Part shown: piece by piece, positions 63,050 through 64,000 of the stretch
How positions within the stretch are numbered: position 1 is the stretch's first letter
Layout: every line of letters starts with the position of its first letter
NCBI RefSeq assembly: GCF_026339875.1
Contig: NZ_JAPEPZ010000002.1
Location: 186,001 to 250,000, forward strand
DNA: 64,000 bases
DNA from: Streptomyces sp. NBC_01571
GTDB taxonomy: Bacteria; Actinomycetota; Actinomycetes; Streptomycetales; Streptomycetaceae
Direction of reading: 5' to 3'
Translations under genes and position numbers: made by a program
Notes under the pieces: generated by a model
Seen by the model: only the letters and a program-made list of their open reading frames with translations
The model's database searches: none
Told to the model about the DNA's origin: nothing

Positions 63050-64000
63050 TCACCGGACGACGACCTGGGCGCTGCCCGTGATGCCGCCGGAGGTCACCGA
63101 GACGGTGACGGTGCCGTGGCGGTGGGCGGTCAGGGCTCCGGTCGAGGGATCCACCGACGCCACCTGCGGGTTGCTGGAGTTCCAGAGGTGGGACGCCGGG
63201 TCCGCGACCGGAATGGTGAGCGGTGCGATGTTGTCACCGGCGATCTGGTCCCCGGTCGCGGTCAGGGTGACGTGGTCGCCCTCGGCGATGGGGTCCTTGG
63301 GGCCCTTGACGGTGATCGACGCGAGAGCGGGCTCGACCGTGTACTGCAGGTCTCCGTCGTCACCGATCCGGATCAGACCGAAGTGGTAGATACCGCCCTG
63401 GTCGGCCGGGGCGTAGGCGGGCATGCCGAGGTCCGCGAAGGCGAACTGCGGAATGCCGCCCTCGGCCGTCGTCACGCTCCGCCCCTCGGGGTCGAGGACC
63501 TGCTCGGAGAAGCCGCGCGCGTGACCGTACATCATGATCACGTGCTGCTTCGGGTGCGTCTCCTGGTAGCGCTGCACCAGCCGCAGGTACATGCGCGCCT
63601 CCCACCGGTCCGTGAACTGGCTGTTCGCGGCAGGGTGCGGGTCGTACGCCGGCATGTGCGTGATGACCAGCACGTCCTTGGCGGTGGTGTCCGTCAACTG
63701 CTGTACCAGCCACGGGTACTGTTCGCCCGCCGGGTCCTGGAACGGGTCCGAGGACTGCAGGCTGCCGTGCGAGTTGTCGGTGACGATCATCCGCGCCGCA
63801 CCCTGGGAGTAGCCGTAGTGGGTGTCGCCGAAGGTGTCGCTGTAGTTGCCGTTCTCGGCGTCCGCGCCCTGGGTGATCTCGTGGTTGCCGACGATGTCGC
63901 GCTCGGGGACGCCGAGGGCGTCCATCTTGGACTTGGCGAACTGCAGGTCCGCCGGCTTGCCGTCGTCGGACATGTCGCCGAGGAACTGGGCGGCGTCCGG
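63050..64000 (-). CDS. metallophosphoesterase with C-terminal Ig-like domain, 5' end outside window
   Basis: The frame is open to the right window edge, so the N-terminus (signal, first metal site) is missing. Visible parts: the GNHE motif (VGNHEITQGADAENGNYSD), DVLVITHMPAYDP and MMYGHARGFSEQ, the metal-binding motifs III-V of calcineurin-like phosphoesterases. The C-terminal 95 or so residues form a BIg2-like domain (ASITVKGPKDPIAEGDHVTLTATG, WNSSNPQVASVDPSTGALTAHRHGTVTVSV). Probably a secreted phosphatase or purple-acid-like enzyme. Ends before the palindrome at 62967. Confidence 0.87.
   Translation of the reverse strand, partial: PDAAQFLGDMSDDGKPADLQFAKSKMDALGVPERDIVGNHEITQGADAENGNYSDTFGDTHYGYSQGAARMIVTDNSHGSLQSSDPFQDPAGEQYPWLVQQLTDTTAKDVLVITHMPAYDPHPAANSQFTDRWEARMYLRLVQRYQETHPKQHVIMMYGHARGFSEQVLDPEGRSVTTAEGGIPQFAFADLGMPAYAPADQGGIYHFGLIRIGDDGDLQYTVEPALASITVKGPKDPIAEGDHVTLTATGDQIAGDNIAPLTIPVADPASHLWNSSNPQVASVDPSTGALTAHRHGTVTVSVTSGGITGSAQVVVR

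Overview
The window looks like a Streptomyces chromosome segment (or a close relative). It is very GC-rich with strong third-position GC bias and many GTG starts. It also carries families typical of that genus: a GylR-like regulator beside glycerol kinase, an RsbW-type ATPase facing an SpoIIE-type phosphatase, MmyB-type XRE regulators, a SapA-like secreted protein, a CatR/Fur-katG pair and an FBP (FusB-type) protein. No phage, insertion sequence, CRISPR array or replication origin was seen.

Layout. 0-13 kb is mixed accessory sequence: a DUF1275 membrane protein, an FdhF/YdeP molybdopterin oxidoreductase, a secreted discoidin/beta-helix protein, a glutathione-independent formaldehyde dehydrogenase and an orphan molybdenum-hydroxylase FAD subunit. 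Interleaved are gene remnants: benzoylformate decarboxylase, a molybdate-type HTH protein abutting a xanthine dehydrogenase tail, and LuxR, multicopper oxidase and MMPL pieces. 13.2-26.1 kb is the most coherent block: a cupin, an Rrf2 regulator overlapping a DsbA-like protein, then a 24-codon cysteine-containing leader peptide, a long C-rich leader, a complete Dpp/Opp-type ABC importer, two LLM flavin monooxygenases, an FAD monooxygenase with an internal deletion, an alpha/beta-hydrolase with Asp at the nucleophile elbow, and a flavin reductase. The best reading is an organosulfur scavenging and desulfurisation operon controlled by an Rrf2 operator and by cysteine-responsive attenuation. 26-36 kb holds a frameshifted SDR, a Ppx/GppA-like protein, a FUSC exporter, a TetR/SnoaL pair, two more truncated genes and the IclR-glpK pair.

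36-49 kb holds the anti-sigma ATPase and phosphatase, a second IclR regulator, Fur-katG with a long structured katG leader, AraC-VOC, an acyltransferase, SRPBCC, GcvH, an amidohydrolase, an unusual tRNA-Gly(TCC) and an NCS1 permease. 49-64 kb holds small secreted proteins, a TetR/SDR divergent pair with a clear operator over the promoter, an RTX-repeat secreted protein, cupin, MmyB-XRE, Dps, a beta-hydroxyacid dehydrogenase, another SDR, an FBP protein divergent from a TetR regulator with a perfect palindromic operator between them, an SGNH esterase, a SapA-like protein and a metallophosphoesterase cut by the window edge.

About a dozen genes are truncated, frameshifted or internally deleted, several joined end to end at junctions. 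That suggests repeated deletion in this segment, as in chromosome-arm or accessory regions.
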